From positions 1 to 64,000 of the forward strand of contig CAZCZE010000012.1 in the NCBI GenBank assembly GCA_964503125.1: a stretch of 64,000 nt of DNA. Direction: 5' to 3'. The first letter of the stretch is position 1, and the number at the start of each line of letters is the position of its first letter. The position numbers were made by a program, and so were the translations under genes. The notes beneath the pieces are model-generated. The model was not told where the DNA came from and did not search any database. It saw only the letters and a program-made list of their open reading frames with translations. Source of the stretch: FEN-1219 sp964503125. GTDB lineage: Bacteria; Pseudomonadota; Gammaproteobacteria; Steroidobacterales; Rariloculaceae. Below are positions 15,923 to 24,555 of this stretch, in pieces.

Positions 15923-16648
15923 ATGGTCGTACGGTTGACGGTCGCGGCGCAGGTCGTCGCAGTCGTGTCGCTCCTCTGCGCTTGCGGTCGCGGGCCGAGC
16001 GCCGAGGACGCGGCGCAGGTTGCGGGGCTTGCCGCGGGGATCGCGGCGCTCGAGCAGCGTAAGGCGCTCGTCGAGGACGCGAACGCCGTCGAGCGCTTGC
16101 AGGCCGCGTACGGCTACTACACGGATCGCGGCCTCTGGGACGAAGCGGCGGAGCTCTTCGCCGCCGACGGCACGATCGAGATCGCCCTCGACGGCATCTA
16201 TGTCGGCCAGCAGCGCGTGCGCGAGTATCTCTACGCACTCGGCGGCGGCCGCCGCGGGCTCGCCGACGGCCGGCTCAACGAGCATCTGCAAGTGATGCCG
16301 GTGATCACCGTCGCAGCCGACGGTCTCACCGCCAAGGCACGGTGGCGTGCGATCGCGTTGACCGGCGAGCTCGGGGGCGAGGCGTTCTGGGGCGAAGGGC
16401 CGTACGAGAACGAGTACGTCAAGGACGGCGGCGTCTGGAAGATCAAGGCGCTGCACTGGTATCAGGCACTGCACGTGCCGTACGCCGGCGGCTGGCAGAC
16501 CAATCCCGATCCCACGGGCGGCAAGCTCGTGTCGGCGACGCTGCCCCCCGACCGGCCGCCATCGGTCGAATACGAGACGTGGCCCGAGACCTACGTGCCG
16601 CCGTTCAGCTTCCCGAATCCCGTCGGCAAGTACGTGAGCAACGAGTAG
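15923..16648 (+). CDS. Lipoprotein with one SnoaL-like (NTF2-fold) domain
   Basis: A 241-residue exported protein. The signal ends VSLLCAC, so it is probably a lipoprotein (Cys about residue 20). A short coiled-coil-like helix (ALEQRKALVEDANAVERLQ) leads to a SnoaL_4-type NTF2 domain: YYTDRGLWDEAAELFAADGT, then IEIALDGIYVGQQRVREYL, then HLQVMPVITVAADG and NEYVKDGGVWKI. NTF2-fold SnoaL proteins include polyketide cyclases, hydratases and isomerases; the catalytic residues vary too much to predict the reaction. The C-terminal tail is Pro-rich (LPPDRPPS, YVPPFSFPNP). Ribosome site GGAGG lies before the ATG. The next gene carries two more copies of the same domain, 10 bases on. Confidence 0.82.
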   Translation: MVVRLTVAAQVVAVVSLLCACGRGPSAEDAAQVAGLAAGIAALEQRKALVEDANAVERLQAAYGYYTDRGLWDEAAELFAADGTIEIALDGIYVGQQRVREYLYALGGGRRGLADGRLNEHLQVMPVITVAADGLTAKARWRAIALTGELGGEAFWGEGPYENEYVKDGGVWKIKALHWYQALHVPYAGGWQTNPDPTGGKLVSATLPPDRPPSVEYETWPETYVPPFSFPNPVGKYVSNE

Positions 16649-16658
16649 GAGACGGACC

Positions 16659-18029
16659 ATGCGTCACTCGATCGGTTTCATCGCGCTCGGGATCACGGCC
16701 GCCGCCGCGGCGCTCTGGCTCGGAGCCCGCTCCGCGGGCTCGCAGGAAACCCCGTCTCTCGCAGCGCTCGCGGAGCGTGCTGCGGCCTTGGAGCGCGACC
16801 TGGGGCGGCTCGAGGACGTCAACGCCGTCAAGAAACTCCAGCGGATCTACGGCTTCTACACGGACAAGCAGCTCTGGACCGCGGCAGCCGACCTGTTCGC
16901 GGCCGACGGCACGATCGAGGTCGGCGGTCGCGGGGTCTACGTCGGGCGCGACCGCGTGCGCGAATTCCTGCGCTCGTTTGGCCCCGAGTCGCCGCAGCCG
17001 GGCCGCTTGTTCGATCACATGCAGCTGCAACCGATCGTCCACGTCGCGCCCGACGGGCGGACGGCGCAAGGCCGCTGGCACGTCTTCGCGCAGGAAGCCG
17101 TGCACGGCGAGTACGCGAACTGGGGCTTGGGCGTGCTCGAAAACGACTACGTCAAGGAGGACGGCGTCTGGAAGATTCGCCGTCATCACTTCCATACGAC
17201 GATGTACACGCCGTACGAGGCGGGCTGGGGCAAGACGGCGATTCCGAACGCCGGACCCTCGGCGGAGTTGCCGCCCGATCGGCCGCCGAGCGTTGCAACC
17301 CAAGCCTATCCCGCGGCGTTCGTCGTGCCGTTCCACTACGGTCACCCCGTGACCGGCGCGCCGGCCGCCGCGGCGCCGGCACAGCCGAGAGCCGCGACGG
17401 CTGCCGAGCTCGAAGCCGAGCTCGCGGCGCTCGATGCGCGCCTAGGTCTTCTCGAGGACACGGTGCAGCTCGAGCGCTTGAACTCGATCTACGGTTACTA
17501 CCTCGCGCACCTGCAATGGGACGACCTCACGGGCATCTTTGCGCCGGCGGGCACGATCGAGATCGCGATGCGCGGCGTCTACGTGGGCTCGGCGAGCGTA
17601 CGGCGCAACTTGAATCTCTATGGCCAGGCGACCGACGACCAGTTCGGCCTGCAGCACAACCACATGCAGTTCCAGCCCGTGATCAGCGTTGCGCCCGACG
17701 GGCAGAGCGCGTTGATGCGCTCGCGCGCGCTCAGCATCATGGGACAGTGGGAGCGCTACAGCCAATGGATGGGCGGCGTCTACGAGAACGAGTACGTGAA
17801 AGAGAACGGCGTTTGGAAGATGGAGAAGGACCAGGTGTTCAACACCTATTTCGTTCCGTACACCGTCGGCTGGAAGGACGTGCAGCCGCGTCCGCCGCCG
17901 GGCATCACGGCGACCAATCCGCCCGATGCGCCGCCGACGCTGCCGTTCGAGATGTATCCGAGCGCGTTCTTGCCGCCGTTCCACTACGTGCATCCCGTGA
18001 CCGGTCAGCGCGTGGAGTGGCTGCGATGA
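16659..18029 (+). CDS. Exported protein with two tandem SnoaL-like domains
   Basis: A 456-residue exported protein made of two SnoaL-like NTF2 units, each preceded by a heptad-rich helix. Unit 1 (about residues 30-225) has FYTDKQLWTAAADLFAADGT and VGGRGVYVGRDRVREFL; unit 2 (about 245-455) has YYLAHLQWDDLTGIFAPAGT and IAMRGVYVGSASVRRNL. Both end with the same Pro-rich tail (PPDRPPS / PPDAPPTLP and FHYGHPVTG / FHYVHPVTG), so the gene arose by internal duplication, and each half also resembles the single-domain gene upstream. The signal segment is residues about 5-27. An AGGAG ribosome site precedes ATG 16659. The stop overlaps the start of the dioxygenase (ATGA), tying the two genes together. 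Confidence 0.82.
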   Translation: MRHSIGFIALGITAAAAALWLGARSAGSQETPSLAALAERAAALERDLGRLEDVNAVKKLQRIYGFYTDKQLWTAAADLFAADGTIEVGGRGVYVGRDRVREFLRSFGPESPQPGRLFDHMQLQPIVHVAPDGRTAQGRWHVFAQEAVHGEYANWGLGVLENDYVKEDGVWKIRRHHFHTTMYTPYEAGWGKTAIPNAGPSAELPPDRPPSVATQAYPAAFVVPFHYGHPVTGAPAAAAPAQPRAATAAELEAELAALDARLGLLEDTVQLERLNSIYGYYLAHLQWDDLTGIFAPAGTIEIAMRGVYVGSASVRRNLNLYGQATDDQFGLQHNHMQFQPVISVAPDGQSALMRSRALSIMGQWERYSQWMGGVYENEYVKENGVWKMEKDQVFNTYFVPYTVGWKDVQPRPPPGITATNPPDAPPTLPFEMYPSAFLPPFHYVHPVTGQRVEWLR

Positions 18030-18760
18030 AGCGCGAACGTCGAGCGGAGTGGCGCCACGGTCGCATCGATCTCGCGCGGCGCCGCACGCTGCTGCAACTG
18101 TCCGCCTGTGCGACGAGCGCCTTCGTGACGACGGACGCTCTCGCGCAAGCCGCCCCCCTTCGGGGACTACCAAGGGGCGCGCGCTGCGCGTTGACGCCCA
18201 ATGCCGGCGAAGGCCCGTTCTATTTCGATCCAAACCTGCTGCGCTCCGAGATTGCGGACGGCATGCCGGGCGCGCCGCTCGAGATCGCGATCCAAGTGAC
18301 GCGCGCCGGCGACTGCGCAGTGCTCGCCGACGCGCGCCTCGATCTCTGGCAGGCCGACGGCCTCGGGCTGTACTCGGGCTACGAGAACCAGCGCGGCGTC
18401 GGCGCGGGAACGGCGCTGCCGGTGGGGCGTACCTACTTGCGCGGCACGCAGCTCACGGATGCCGAGGGCTGGGTGCGGTTCACGACGATCTATCCGAGCT
18501 GGTACGGCGGCCGTACGCCGCATCTCCATTTCAAGATCCTGCTCGGCGATGACGAGGTCGTCGCGAGCCAAGTCTTTTTCCCCGACGAGGTGTCGGCCGA
18601 CGTGTTCGGGAGCTGGGAGCCGTACCGGCGTTACGTCGATCGCCGGACCGTGTTCAACCACAATGACCCGATCGAGGGCAGCGTGCTCTGCGACGTGCAC
18701 GAGAACGGCCGCGCGGGAGTGCGCGCGAGCGCGATCGTGGCGGTCACCACGCGCGCTTGA
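18026..18760 (+). CDS. Exported intradiol ring-cleavage dioxygenase
   Basis: A non-haem Fe(III) dioxygenase that opens catechol-type rings between the two hydroxyls. The 244-residue protein begins with a twin-arginine-like stretch (DLARRRTLLQLSACATSAF), so it is probably exported, unlike classic cytoplasmic catechol or protocatechuate dioxygenases. Iron ligands are recognisable: Tyr in GLYSGYEN, Tyr in IYPSWYGGR, and the two His of TPHLHFKI. The NAGEGPFYF entry motif is also typical. Its start overlaps the stop of the double-SnoaL gene, suggesting translational coupling. With the exported carotenoid/stilbene oxygenase downstream it could act on extracytoplasmic aromatic compounds, but the true substrate is unknown. 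Confidence 0.88.
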   Translation: MKRERRAEWRHGRIDLARRRTLLQLSACATSAFVTTDALAQAAPLRGLPRGARCALTPNAGEGPFYFDPNLLRSEIADGMPGAPLEIAIQVTRAGDCAVLADARLDLWQADGLGLYSGYENQRGVGAGTALPVGRTYLRGTQLTDAEGWVRFTTIYPSWYGGRTPHLHFKILLGDDEVVASQVFFPDEVSADVFGSWEPYRRYVDRRTVFNHNDPIEGSVLCDVHENGRAGVRASAIVAVTTRA

Positions 18761-18860
18761 GCCTGCTGCGCGCGGCTCGTCGCGTCGTGCCGCCCTTGTG
18801 AGTATCATGCGCCAATACCCGCGGCCCCTTGAGCCGCTGCGAAACTGCCGGAGACAGCCG

Positions 18861-20432
18861 ATGAAAGACGAGAGCCACGAATTCGACCGCCGTACGCTCA
18901 TGGCCGGTGCGCTCGGCGCCGCTGCGCTCGGGGTCATGGGAAGCGCAACCGCGCAGCCGCCCGCGGGACGGCCGCCGGCCGGCGGGCCGCCGGGGGCGCC
19001 GCCGCAACTGTCCACACTGATGCAGATGCCGTCGCGGCTGTATCGGCTCGAGGCCGACGTGCACGACTGCGAGGTCACGGGCAAGGTGCCCTCCGACCTG
19101 AACGGCGCGTTCTATCGCGTCGGCCCCGACGCCCAGTACCCGCTGGCCCGCGGCAACATTCCGTTCGACGGGGAAGGGCACGTCAGCATGTTCCGCATCA
19201 AGGACGGCCGCGTGCACTACAAGAGCCGCTTCGTCCGCAACGAGCGCTACCTTGCGCAAGAGAAGGCGGGGCGGATCTTGTTTCCGATGTACCGCAATCC
19301 GTCGCTGGACGATCCGAGCGTCAAAGGCTTGAGCCGCAGCACGGCCAACACGCACATCATCAACCACCGCAATTACCTGCTCGCGCTCAAAGAGGACAGC
19401 CCGCCGTCGGCCATGAACTTGTTGACGCTCGAGACCGTGGTGCCGAGCTACACGTTCGACGGCCAGCTACCGAGCCGCACGTTCACGGCGCATCCGAAGC
19501 TCGACTCGATGACGGGCAACATGGTCGCGTTCGGCTACGAATCCGAAGGCCACGGCAGCGACATCGCGACGATGTTCGAGTTCACGCCGCAAGGCCGGCT
19601 CGTCTGGACCGCGAAAGTCCAGGTGCCGTACGTCGGCATGCTGCACGACTTCGCGGTCACCGAGAACTACATCGTCTTCTACGTGATCCCGATGACGATC
19701 AACCAGGCGCAGATGGACGCCGGCGGCATCCACTGGTCGTGGGACAACACGAAGCCCACCCATTTCGGTTTCGTGCGCCGCGGCGGCGACGGCAAGGACG
19801 TGCGCTGGATCCAGGGCCCGACGCGCAGCGCGACGCACGTCATGGGCGCGTTCGACGACGCGCAGATGCTCGTCGTCGACGTCGAGATGTCGTTGTCGAA
19901 CCCGTTCCCGTTCATGCCGATGCAGGACGGTTCGCGTTGGAACCCGATCGCGGGCTCGAGCCACATCACGCGGCTCTCGGTCGATCTTGAGCGCCGCCGG
20001 CCGTCGGCGTACGGCATCGAGCAGATGTATCCGCACGTCGGCGCGCTGCCGCGGCAGGACGACCGCTACAACACCGTGCCGTATCGCTACGGATTCTTGG
20101 GCTGCCCCGACCCGAACGCGCCGCCCGGCGCCGGCGGCGCCTGCTACGCGCGCTTCGATCATCAGAACCGCACCTCGACGCTGTACAACGCGGGCACTGA
20201 GACGTCGCTCGCCGAGTGTTGCTTCGCGCCCAAGAGCGCGAACGCGCCCGAGGGCGCGGGGTATCTCATGGGTCTCGCGACGCGGAACTCCGAGGCCGGC
20301 CGCGCGGATCTCGTGATCCTTGACGCCGAGCGCCTCGCTGACGGTCCCGTGGCCACGGTGCATCTGCCGATGCGCGCCGTCGGTCAGGTGCACGGCTGGT
20401 GGGTGCCCGAAGCGCAGTTGCCGACGGCCTGA
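18861..20432 (+). CDS. Exported carotenoid oxygenase family protein
   Basis: A member of the carotenoid cleavage/lignostilbene dioxygenase family, which splits conjugated double bonds with an Fe(II) held by four His. Length 523. A Tat signal is likely (DRRTLMAGALGAAALGVMG), then a Pro/Gly-rich linker to about residue 50. The four His regions are visible: FTAHPKLD, GMLHDFAVTENY, ATHVMGAFDD and QVHGWWVPE; LNGAFYRVGPDAQYP is the usual N-terminal motif. ATG 18861 follows GGAGA. Carotenoid oxygenases with Tat signals are seen in aromatic-degrading bacteria; stilbenes, isoeugenol-like compounds or carotenoids are candidate substrates. The next gene (alkB) starts within its last 34 bases. Confidence 0.9.
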   Translation: MKDESHEFDRRTLMAGALGAAALGVMGSATAQPPAGRPPAGGPPGAPPQLSTLMQMPSRLYRLEADVHDCEVTGKVPSDLNGAFYRVGPDAQYPLARGNIPFDGEGHVSMFRIKDGRVHYKSRFVRNERYLAQEKAGRILFPMYRNPSLDDPSVKGLSRSTANTHIINHRNYLLALKEDSPPSAMNLLTLETVVPSYTFDGQLPSRTFTAHPKLDSMTGNMVAFGYESEGHGSDIATMFEFTPQGRLVWTAKVQVPYVGMLHDFAVTENYIVFYVIPMTINQAQMDAGGIHWSWDNTKPTHFGFVRRGGDGKDVRWIQGPTRSATHVMGAFDDAQMLVVDVEMSLSNPFPFMPMQDGSRWNPIAGSSHITRLSVDLERRRPSAYGIEQMYPHVGALPRQDDRYNTVPYRYGFLGCPDPNAPPGAGGACYARFDHQNRTSTLYNAGTETSLAECCFAPKSANAPEGAGYLMGLATRNSEAGRADLVILDAERLADGPVATVHLPMRAVGQVHGWWVPEAQLPTA

Positions 20433-21046
20433 GCGCTCGCGAGGAGCCCGCCTCGGGCGCTTGCGTGCTGCGCGGGCTCGCGTGCGCGGACGAAGCCGAG
20501 CTACGAAACGCGCTCGATGGCGTCGCGCGTGACGCGCCGTTTCGCCACATGATCACGCCGGGTGGCTTCCGCATGTCGGTGGCCATGACGAACTGCGGCC
20601 GTTACGGCTGGGTATCGGACGAGCACGGCTATCGGTATGCGCCGCTCGATCCCGCGAGCGGCCGGCCTTGGCCCGCGCTGCCGCCGGTGTTCGCCGCGCT
20701 CGCACAGAGAGCCGCGGCGCTCGCGGGCTTCGCAGCGTTTACGCCGGACGCCTGCCTCGTCAATCGCTACGAGCCCGGCGCGCGCCTCACGCTGCACCAA
20801 GACAAGGACGAGCGCGACTTCACGCAGCCGATCGTCTCGGTCTCGCTCGGTGTCCCGGCGACGTTCCTGTTCGGCGGCGTGAAGCGCAAGGACCGCGTGG
20901 TGCGCGTCGCGCTCGAGCACGGCGACGTCGTCGTGTGGGGCGGGCCGAGCCGGCTGCGCTATCACGGCGTGGCGACGTTGAAGCTCGCGCAACATCGGTT
21001 CGCCGGCGATGCGCGCATCAACCTCACTCTGCGCCGCGCGACGTAG
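20399..21046 (+). CDS. alkB: Alpha-ketoglutarate-dependent DNA repair dioxygenase AlkB
   Basis: Removes methyl groups such as 1-methyladenine and 3-methylcytosine from DNA or RNA by oxidative demethylation. The product aligns by eye with E. coli AlkB almost end to end: PFRHMITPGGFRMSVAMTNC, PDACLVNRYEPGARLTLHQD (His and Asp iron ligands), KDERDFTQPIVSVSLG, GDVVVWGGPSRLRYHG (third ligand His) and RINLTLRR (2-oxoglutarate Arg). GTG at 20399 gives 215 residues against 216 in E. coli, so I accept this start although it overlaps the upstream gene by 34 bases; GTG 20465 would cut off conserved residues. No ada or other adaptive-response gene is near. Confidence 0.95.
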   Translation: MGARSAVADGLSAREEPASGACVLRGLACADEAELRNALDGVARDAPFRHMITPGGFRMSVAMTNCGRYGWVSDEHGYRYAPLDPASGRPWPALPPVFAALAQRAAALAGFAAFTPDACLVNRYEPGARLTLHQDKDERDFTQPIVSVSLGVPATFLFGGVKRKDRVVRVALEHGDVVVWGGPSRLRYHGVATLKLAQHRFAGDARINLTLRRAT

Positions 21047-21064
21047 CGACGTTCGCCCGCGCCG

Positions 21065-23305
21065 TCACCGCGCCATACGTTGCTGCACCTCCTCGAGCCA
21101 GTTCTCGACGACCACGATGCTCGCTGAGCCTGCCACATCGGCCGTGCGTGGCGATTGCTGAATCATGAGAAAACGGCCGTCACGACCGACGTCATAGGTG
21201 TGGCTGGTCACGCTGGGGTCCCTATAGAGGGACGGTTCGGCGAAGAGCTCGACGGCTGCGGCGAAGGAGAGCTCCGAGCCGGCCTCGACCGCGACTGCCA
21301 TCATCGCGTTCCCCTGGAGATAAAAGAGCTCTTGCCCATCGCCGGACCAACGGGGCTCGACGCCGCCGTCCCGCGAAACACGCACGGGAACCCCATCGGG
21401 ATAACGTTTGACCCAGACTTCCAGCCTGCCTGTTCGATCGGATGCGTACGCCAGCCAGCGGCCGTTCGGTGACAGCGCGGGGGTGGACTCCGAGCTCGGC
21501 GTGGCCGCCACGTCGCGCACCTTGCTGTCGGGCTCGATTCGAGTCGCCACGATGTCCCCGGCCCGGTTGCTGGGGCCACCGCGAGTCAGGATCAGATCGC
21601 CTTCGGTCGACCAGACGGCGGGGGCCGCGTCCAGGCCGCCCGCACGCAGCGGCAAGGGGTCGACGACGCTGCCGTCGGCGGGCGCGGTGTAGAGGTCATA
21701 GGAACCGCCGCGATTCGAGGTGAAGGCGACCTGCGCGCCATCGGGGCTCCAGGCCGCGAATCGGTTGTCGCCCGCCTCGGCGAGCAGGATCGGTAGCCGC
21801 CCGCCGAGATCGTAGATCCAGAGGTCGCCGTCGTCGAACGGGCCCGCGGTCAGGACCAGTCGCAGGCCGTCCGGCGAGAGTCGTGGCTCGCGCGGGGACT
21901 CGACGTGCTCGCCCACGGCATCTTCGCCGATTCGGCCGCTGCGATCGACCCACACGAGTGTGCCCGTGGCGGTCGCGGCAAGCCCAGCCGGAACATAGGC
22001 GAGCGTCCCCGTTGCGGAGAGCGCATAGTCCGCCGCCGTATTGGCCCCGGGATTGCGAACGCCGTGCAGCATCGCCACGGGCTCACCCGTGACGACTAGC
22101 CGCTCGACGTCGAACGGCTGCGCCAGCAGCGTCGTGCCGCGCGCAAAGACGATGTGGCCAGTGGCGGCATACGAGGCGTTCTGCGCGTCCTCGATGAGTA
22201 TCTTTCGCGCACGAGTCTCCAAGTCGAGGACGGCGACGCGCTCGGAATTGCCTTCGATGAGCGTAAACAGCACCGCGCGCGCGCCGGGCAGGAGTCTCGG
22301 CGCAACGTGAATCGCGCCACCGGGCTCTGCCGCGCCCGTCAGCAACTGGGGCGTCCCGCCGCCACGCGCCGACGCGCGGAACAGGCCGTAGCCCGACGAG
22401 AAAATCAACATGTCGTCGGCGGCCCAAGCGGCACCGAAAAAACCCGTTGGGCCATCGAGCATCTTGAGCGCCGGTCCGCCCGTGACCGCCATGCGCATGA
22501 TCCCTTGGCCGGGCGACCAGAATCCGATCCACTGGCCGTCGTCGGAGAAGAACGGGTGCCCGGGCCCACCTCTGGGGTCCGTGCCCTCGCTGCCCGGAAC
22601 GACTCGTGCGTCGAGCTCGGCCAAATCACGAAGATAGAGTGTGATTGCGTCGCTCTTCGCGTCGTGGCTGAAATAGGCGAGCCGCGTGCCGTCGGGCGAG
22701 ATCTCGAGATCGACGCCACCGAGACTCGACAGCGGCGCCGTCGCCGGCGGCGTCACGAAGTAGCGCGACACCGGCTGCCGCAACGGCCCGGGCCGCGTCA
22801 ACAGGAAGACCAAGCTACCCGCGAGAACGGCGCCTACGAGCCCGGCGCCCAGCACGTATGCGCGTTGCCAGGATGCGCGTGCGGCCGTGGTTCGCGACGT
22901 GGCCGGAGGCGAGCCCTCGAGCACGCCCGACGTTCCGTGGAGCACCAGCGCGGCACGCGGCTCGTTCGCGATCGTGCCGGACTGCGGGTCCGCGATTTCG
23001 ACCGCCGCGACGAATTGGTAGCCGCGCCCCGGAATGGTCGCGATGTACTCATGCGCTCGGCGGTCTTCGCCCAGCGCGCGGCGGAGCACCGAAATCGTCT
23101 GCGGGAGATTGGCTTCCTCGACGATCACGTTGGGCCATACCGCGTCGAGCAGCTCCTGCTTCTCGACGAGGTGCCCGCGGTGCTCGATGAGATACACCAA
23201 GACGTCGAACAGCTTGGCGGTCAGCGCGACGGGTTCCGCGGTCGCGATGGAGCGTAGGGATCGGCGCTCGGGCTCGAGCTCAAACCCGCCGAATCGATAG
23301 ATCAC
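21065..23305 (-). CDS. CadC-like regulator: winged helix, one TM segment, TolB-like propeller
   Basis: A one-component membrane regulator of 746 residues. The N-terminal OmpR-type winged helix (residues about 1-100) reads FELEPERRSLRS, LTAKLFDVLVYLIEHRGHLV, then VEEANLPQTISVLRRALGED and the wing IPGRGYQFV. A single membrane segment (YVLGAGLVGAVLAGSLVFLL, about 150-170) leads to a large extracytoplasmic part built of WD40/PD40 (TolB-like) blades with repeated SPDGTRLAY, FSDDGQWIGFWS, SPDGLRLVL, SPDGAQVAF and SPNGRWLAYASD motifs. GTG start at 23305 follows GGAG. It is divergent from the small exported protein at 23473; three TTAG steps at 10-bp intervals in the gap are candidate binding sites. 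Ligand unknown. Confidence 0.88.
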   Translation of the reverse strand: MIYRFGGFELEPERRSLRSIATAEPVALTAKLFDVLVYLIEHRGHLVEKQELLDAVWPNVIVEEANLPQTISVLRRALGEDRRAHEYIATIPGRGYQFVAAVEIADPQSGTIANEPRAALVLHGTSGVLEGSPPATSRTTAARASWQRAYVLGAGLVGAVLAGSLVFLLTRPGPLRQPVSRYFVTPPATAPLSSLGGVDLEISPDGTRLAYFSHDAKSDAITLYLRDLAELDARVVPGSEGTDPRGGPGHPFFSDDGQWIGFWSPGQGIMRMAVTGGPALKMLDGPTGFFGAAWAADDMLIFSSGYGLFRASARGGGTPQLLTGAAEPGGAIHVAPRLLPGARAVLFTLIEGNSERVAVLDLETRARKILIEDAQNASYAATGHIVFARGTTLLAQPFDVERLVVTGEPVAMLHGVRNPGANTAADYALSATGTLAYVPAGLAATATGTLVWVDRSGRIGEDAVGEHVESPREPRLSPDGLRLVLTAGPFDDGDLWIYDLGGRLPILLAEAGDNRFAAWSPDGAQVAFTSNRGGSYDLYTAPADGSVVDPLPLRAGGLDAAPAVWSTEGDLILTRGGPSNRAGDIVATRIEPDSKVRDVAATPSSESTPALSPNGRWLAYASDRTGRLEVWVKRYPDGVPVRVSRDGGVEPRWSGDGQELFYLQGNAMMAVAVEAGSELSFAAAVELFAEPSLYRDPSVTSHTYDVGRDGRFLMIQQSPRTADVAGSASIVVVENWLEEVQQRMAR

Positions 23306-23344
23306 GGGGTGTCTCCACGCTCATCCGCTCCGTTTGAGGCGATC

Positions 23345-23368
23345 TTAGAGCGTTTTAGATCATCTTAG
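23345..23368. promoter_or_regulatory. Phased TTAG direct repeats, candidate regulator site
   Basis: TTAG occurs at 23345, 23355 and 23365, exactly one helical turn apart, inside an A/T-rich stretch; the outer two extend to ATCTTAG. OmpR-type winged helices commonly bind head-to-tail repeats with 10-11 bp period. The site lies 40 bases upstream of the CadC-like gene start and about 105 bases upstream of the divergent exported protein, so it could control either or both. Assignment rests on position and phasing only. Confidence 0.5.
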
Positions 23369-23472
23369 CTCAGGACCAAGCGTTTTTCGGCGAACCGTCT
23401 CTAGCGTGGGGATTAACTGGAGGCCTGCCGCTCCAGCAGGCTCTCAATCCAACCTCACGTCAAGGAAACCAC

Positions 23473-24024
23473 ATGAAGAGATTTCTAGGACCTATGGCGC
23501 TCGCCACGATGCTCGTCGGTCTTGCGTCCCAATCGGCTTTCGCCGACGGGCGGCGCGACGGGCGGCCCTTCGACGGATCGTTTGCCGTGGCGTACACGGT
23601 TACGCCTAACACGGCCGCAGTGAGTTACTGCGGGGGGCCGGCCTTGCCGAACGCAATCGAAGCCCACGGCAATGGGCCTACATCGCTCGGCGCCTTGTCG
23701 TTCACGCTTTTCAAAACCGGCGGTGGTGGCGCTTTCCATGGCTGTCTTACATTGGTCGCTCCCGACGGCGACATCCTGGAGGCGACTTACGTTGCGGGAG
23801 GGCTTCCGCCCAACGCAAACAACTTCGCGTTAGCCAATGGCACGCTGACATTTACCGGCGGGACGGGCAGGTTCAAGCATGCCAGCGGCAGCGCGGTGTT
23901 CACGGCGGTCTTCGCCAACTTCTATCCGACCAACTCGTTTGCCGGCGGCGGACCGGCCAACGTACCGCTGCAGGGGATGGCCTTCTACGAAATCGAGGGA
24001 ACGATCCACCGCGAGAGACACTAG
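23473..24024 (+). CDS. Small exported protein, possible beta-barrel fold
   Basis: Function unknown. The 183-residue product has a typical Sec signal (MKRFLGPMALATMLVGLASQSAFA, cut before DGRR). The mature part is Gly/Asn/Thr-rich with alternating hydrophobic residues, and the segment NGTLTFTGGTGRFKHASGSAVFTAVF resembles small beta-barrel exported proteins (allene-oxide-cyclase-like barrels often read TGGTGRFxxAxG). Two Cys (YCGG and HGCLT) could pair. ATG at 23473 is preceded by AAGGAAACC. It is divergent from the CadC-like regulator and followed by a strong hairpin, so it is likely a single-gene transcript that the regulator may control. Confidence 0.75.
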   Translation: MKRFLGPMALATMLVGLASQSAFADGRRDGRPFDGSFAVAYTVTPNTAAVSYCGGPALPNAIEAHGNGPTSLGALSFTLFKTGGGGAFHGCLTLVAPDGDILEATYVAGGLPPNANNFALANGTLTFTGGTGRFKHASGSAVFTAVFANFYPTNSFAGGGPANVPLQGMAFYEIEGTIHRERH

Positions 24025-24033
24025 CGGTAGCGC

Positions 24034-24056
24034 GGGGCCGCGAGGTTCGCGGCCCC
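24034..24056 (+). terminator. Strong GC hairpin after the exported protein
   Basis: GGGGCCGCGA-GGT-TCGCGGCCCC forms a perfect 10-bp stem with a 3-base loop, ten bases after the stop codon at 24024, followed only by TTCCT rather than a long T run. It is a plausible transcription end. The stretch GCGAGGTTCGCGGCCC is repeated at 24072-24087, 32 bases on, so half of the hairpin has been duplicated. Confidence 0.55.
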
Positions 24057-24178
24057 TTCCTCGCTGATGCAGCGAGGTTCGCGGCCCTGGGGGTCGATGC
24101 AAGGCGTGTCCGCGCCTTGACGTACCGGCTCGACGTACGAACAATCGAGCCGGCCAACGCCCCTAAGAGGAGATAACA

Positions 24179-24550
24179 ATGGCGAAACTCATCGGCAAGT
24201 CGATTCTCGCGGTACTCATCGTCTTCAACGCGCTCGCGCAAGGCGCCAACGTGACCGGCACTTGGACGGCGAGCTTCGACACTCAAGTCGGCAAACAGGA
24301 GTACACGTACACGCTGAAAGTCGACGGCGCCACCGTTACGGGAACCGCCAAGGGCAATCTGATCACCGACTCGACGTTGTCGGACGTCAAGATCGACGGC
24401 AACACGATCACGTTCGTCGAGAAGGGCAACTACATGGGCATGCCGCTCGAGTTCAAGTACTCGGGCGAGATCGCGGGCGACGAGATCCGCTTCAAGCGCG
24501 AGCTCATGGGCTTCCCGGCCGAGGAGTTCGTCGCCAAACGCGCGCCTTAG
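24179..24550 (+). CDS. Small exported beta-rich protein (123 aa)
   Basis: Function unknown. The start is certain: AGAGGAGATAACA ends just before ATG 24179. A signal peptide covers residues 1-23 (LIGKSILAVLIVFNALAQGA). The mature 100 residues form a regular series of beta-strands: VTGTWTASFDT, YTYTLKVDGATVTGTAKG, ITDSTLSDVKIDGNTITFVE, MPLEFKYSGEIAGDEIRFKR. This is the typical lipocalin-like/META-like pattern seen in small proteins encoded next to sugar or lipid dehydrogenases, often annotated only as hypothetical. The SDR gene starts five bases after its stop, so the two are almost certainly co-transcribed. Confidence 0.8.
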   Translation: MAKLIGKSILAVLIVFNALAQGANVTGTWTASFDTQVGKQEYTYTLKVDGATVTGTAKGNLITDSTLSDVKIDGNTITFVEKGNYMGMPLEFKYSGEIAGDEIRFKRELMGFPAEEFVAKRAP

Positions 24551-24555
24551 GACCG

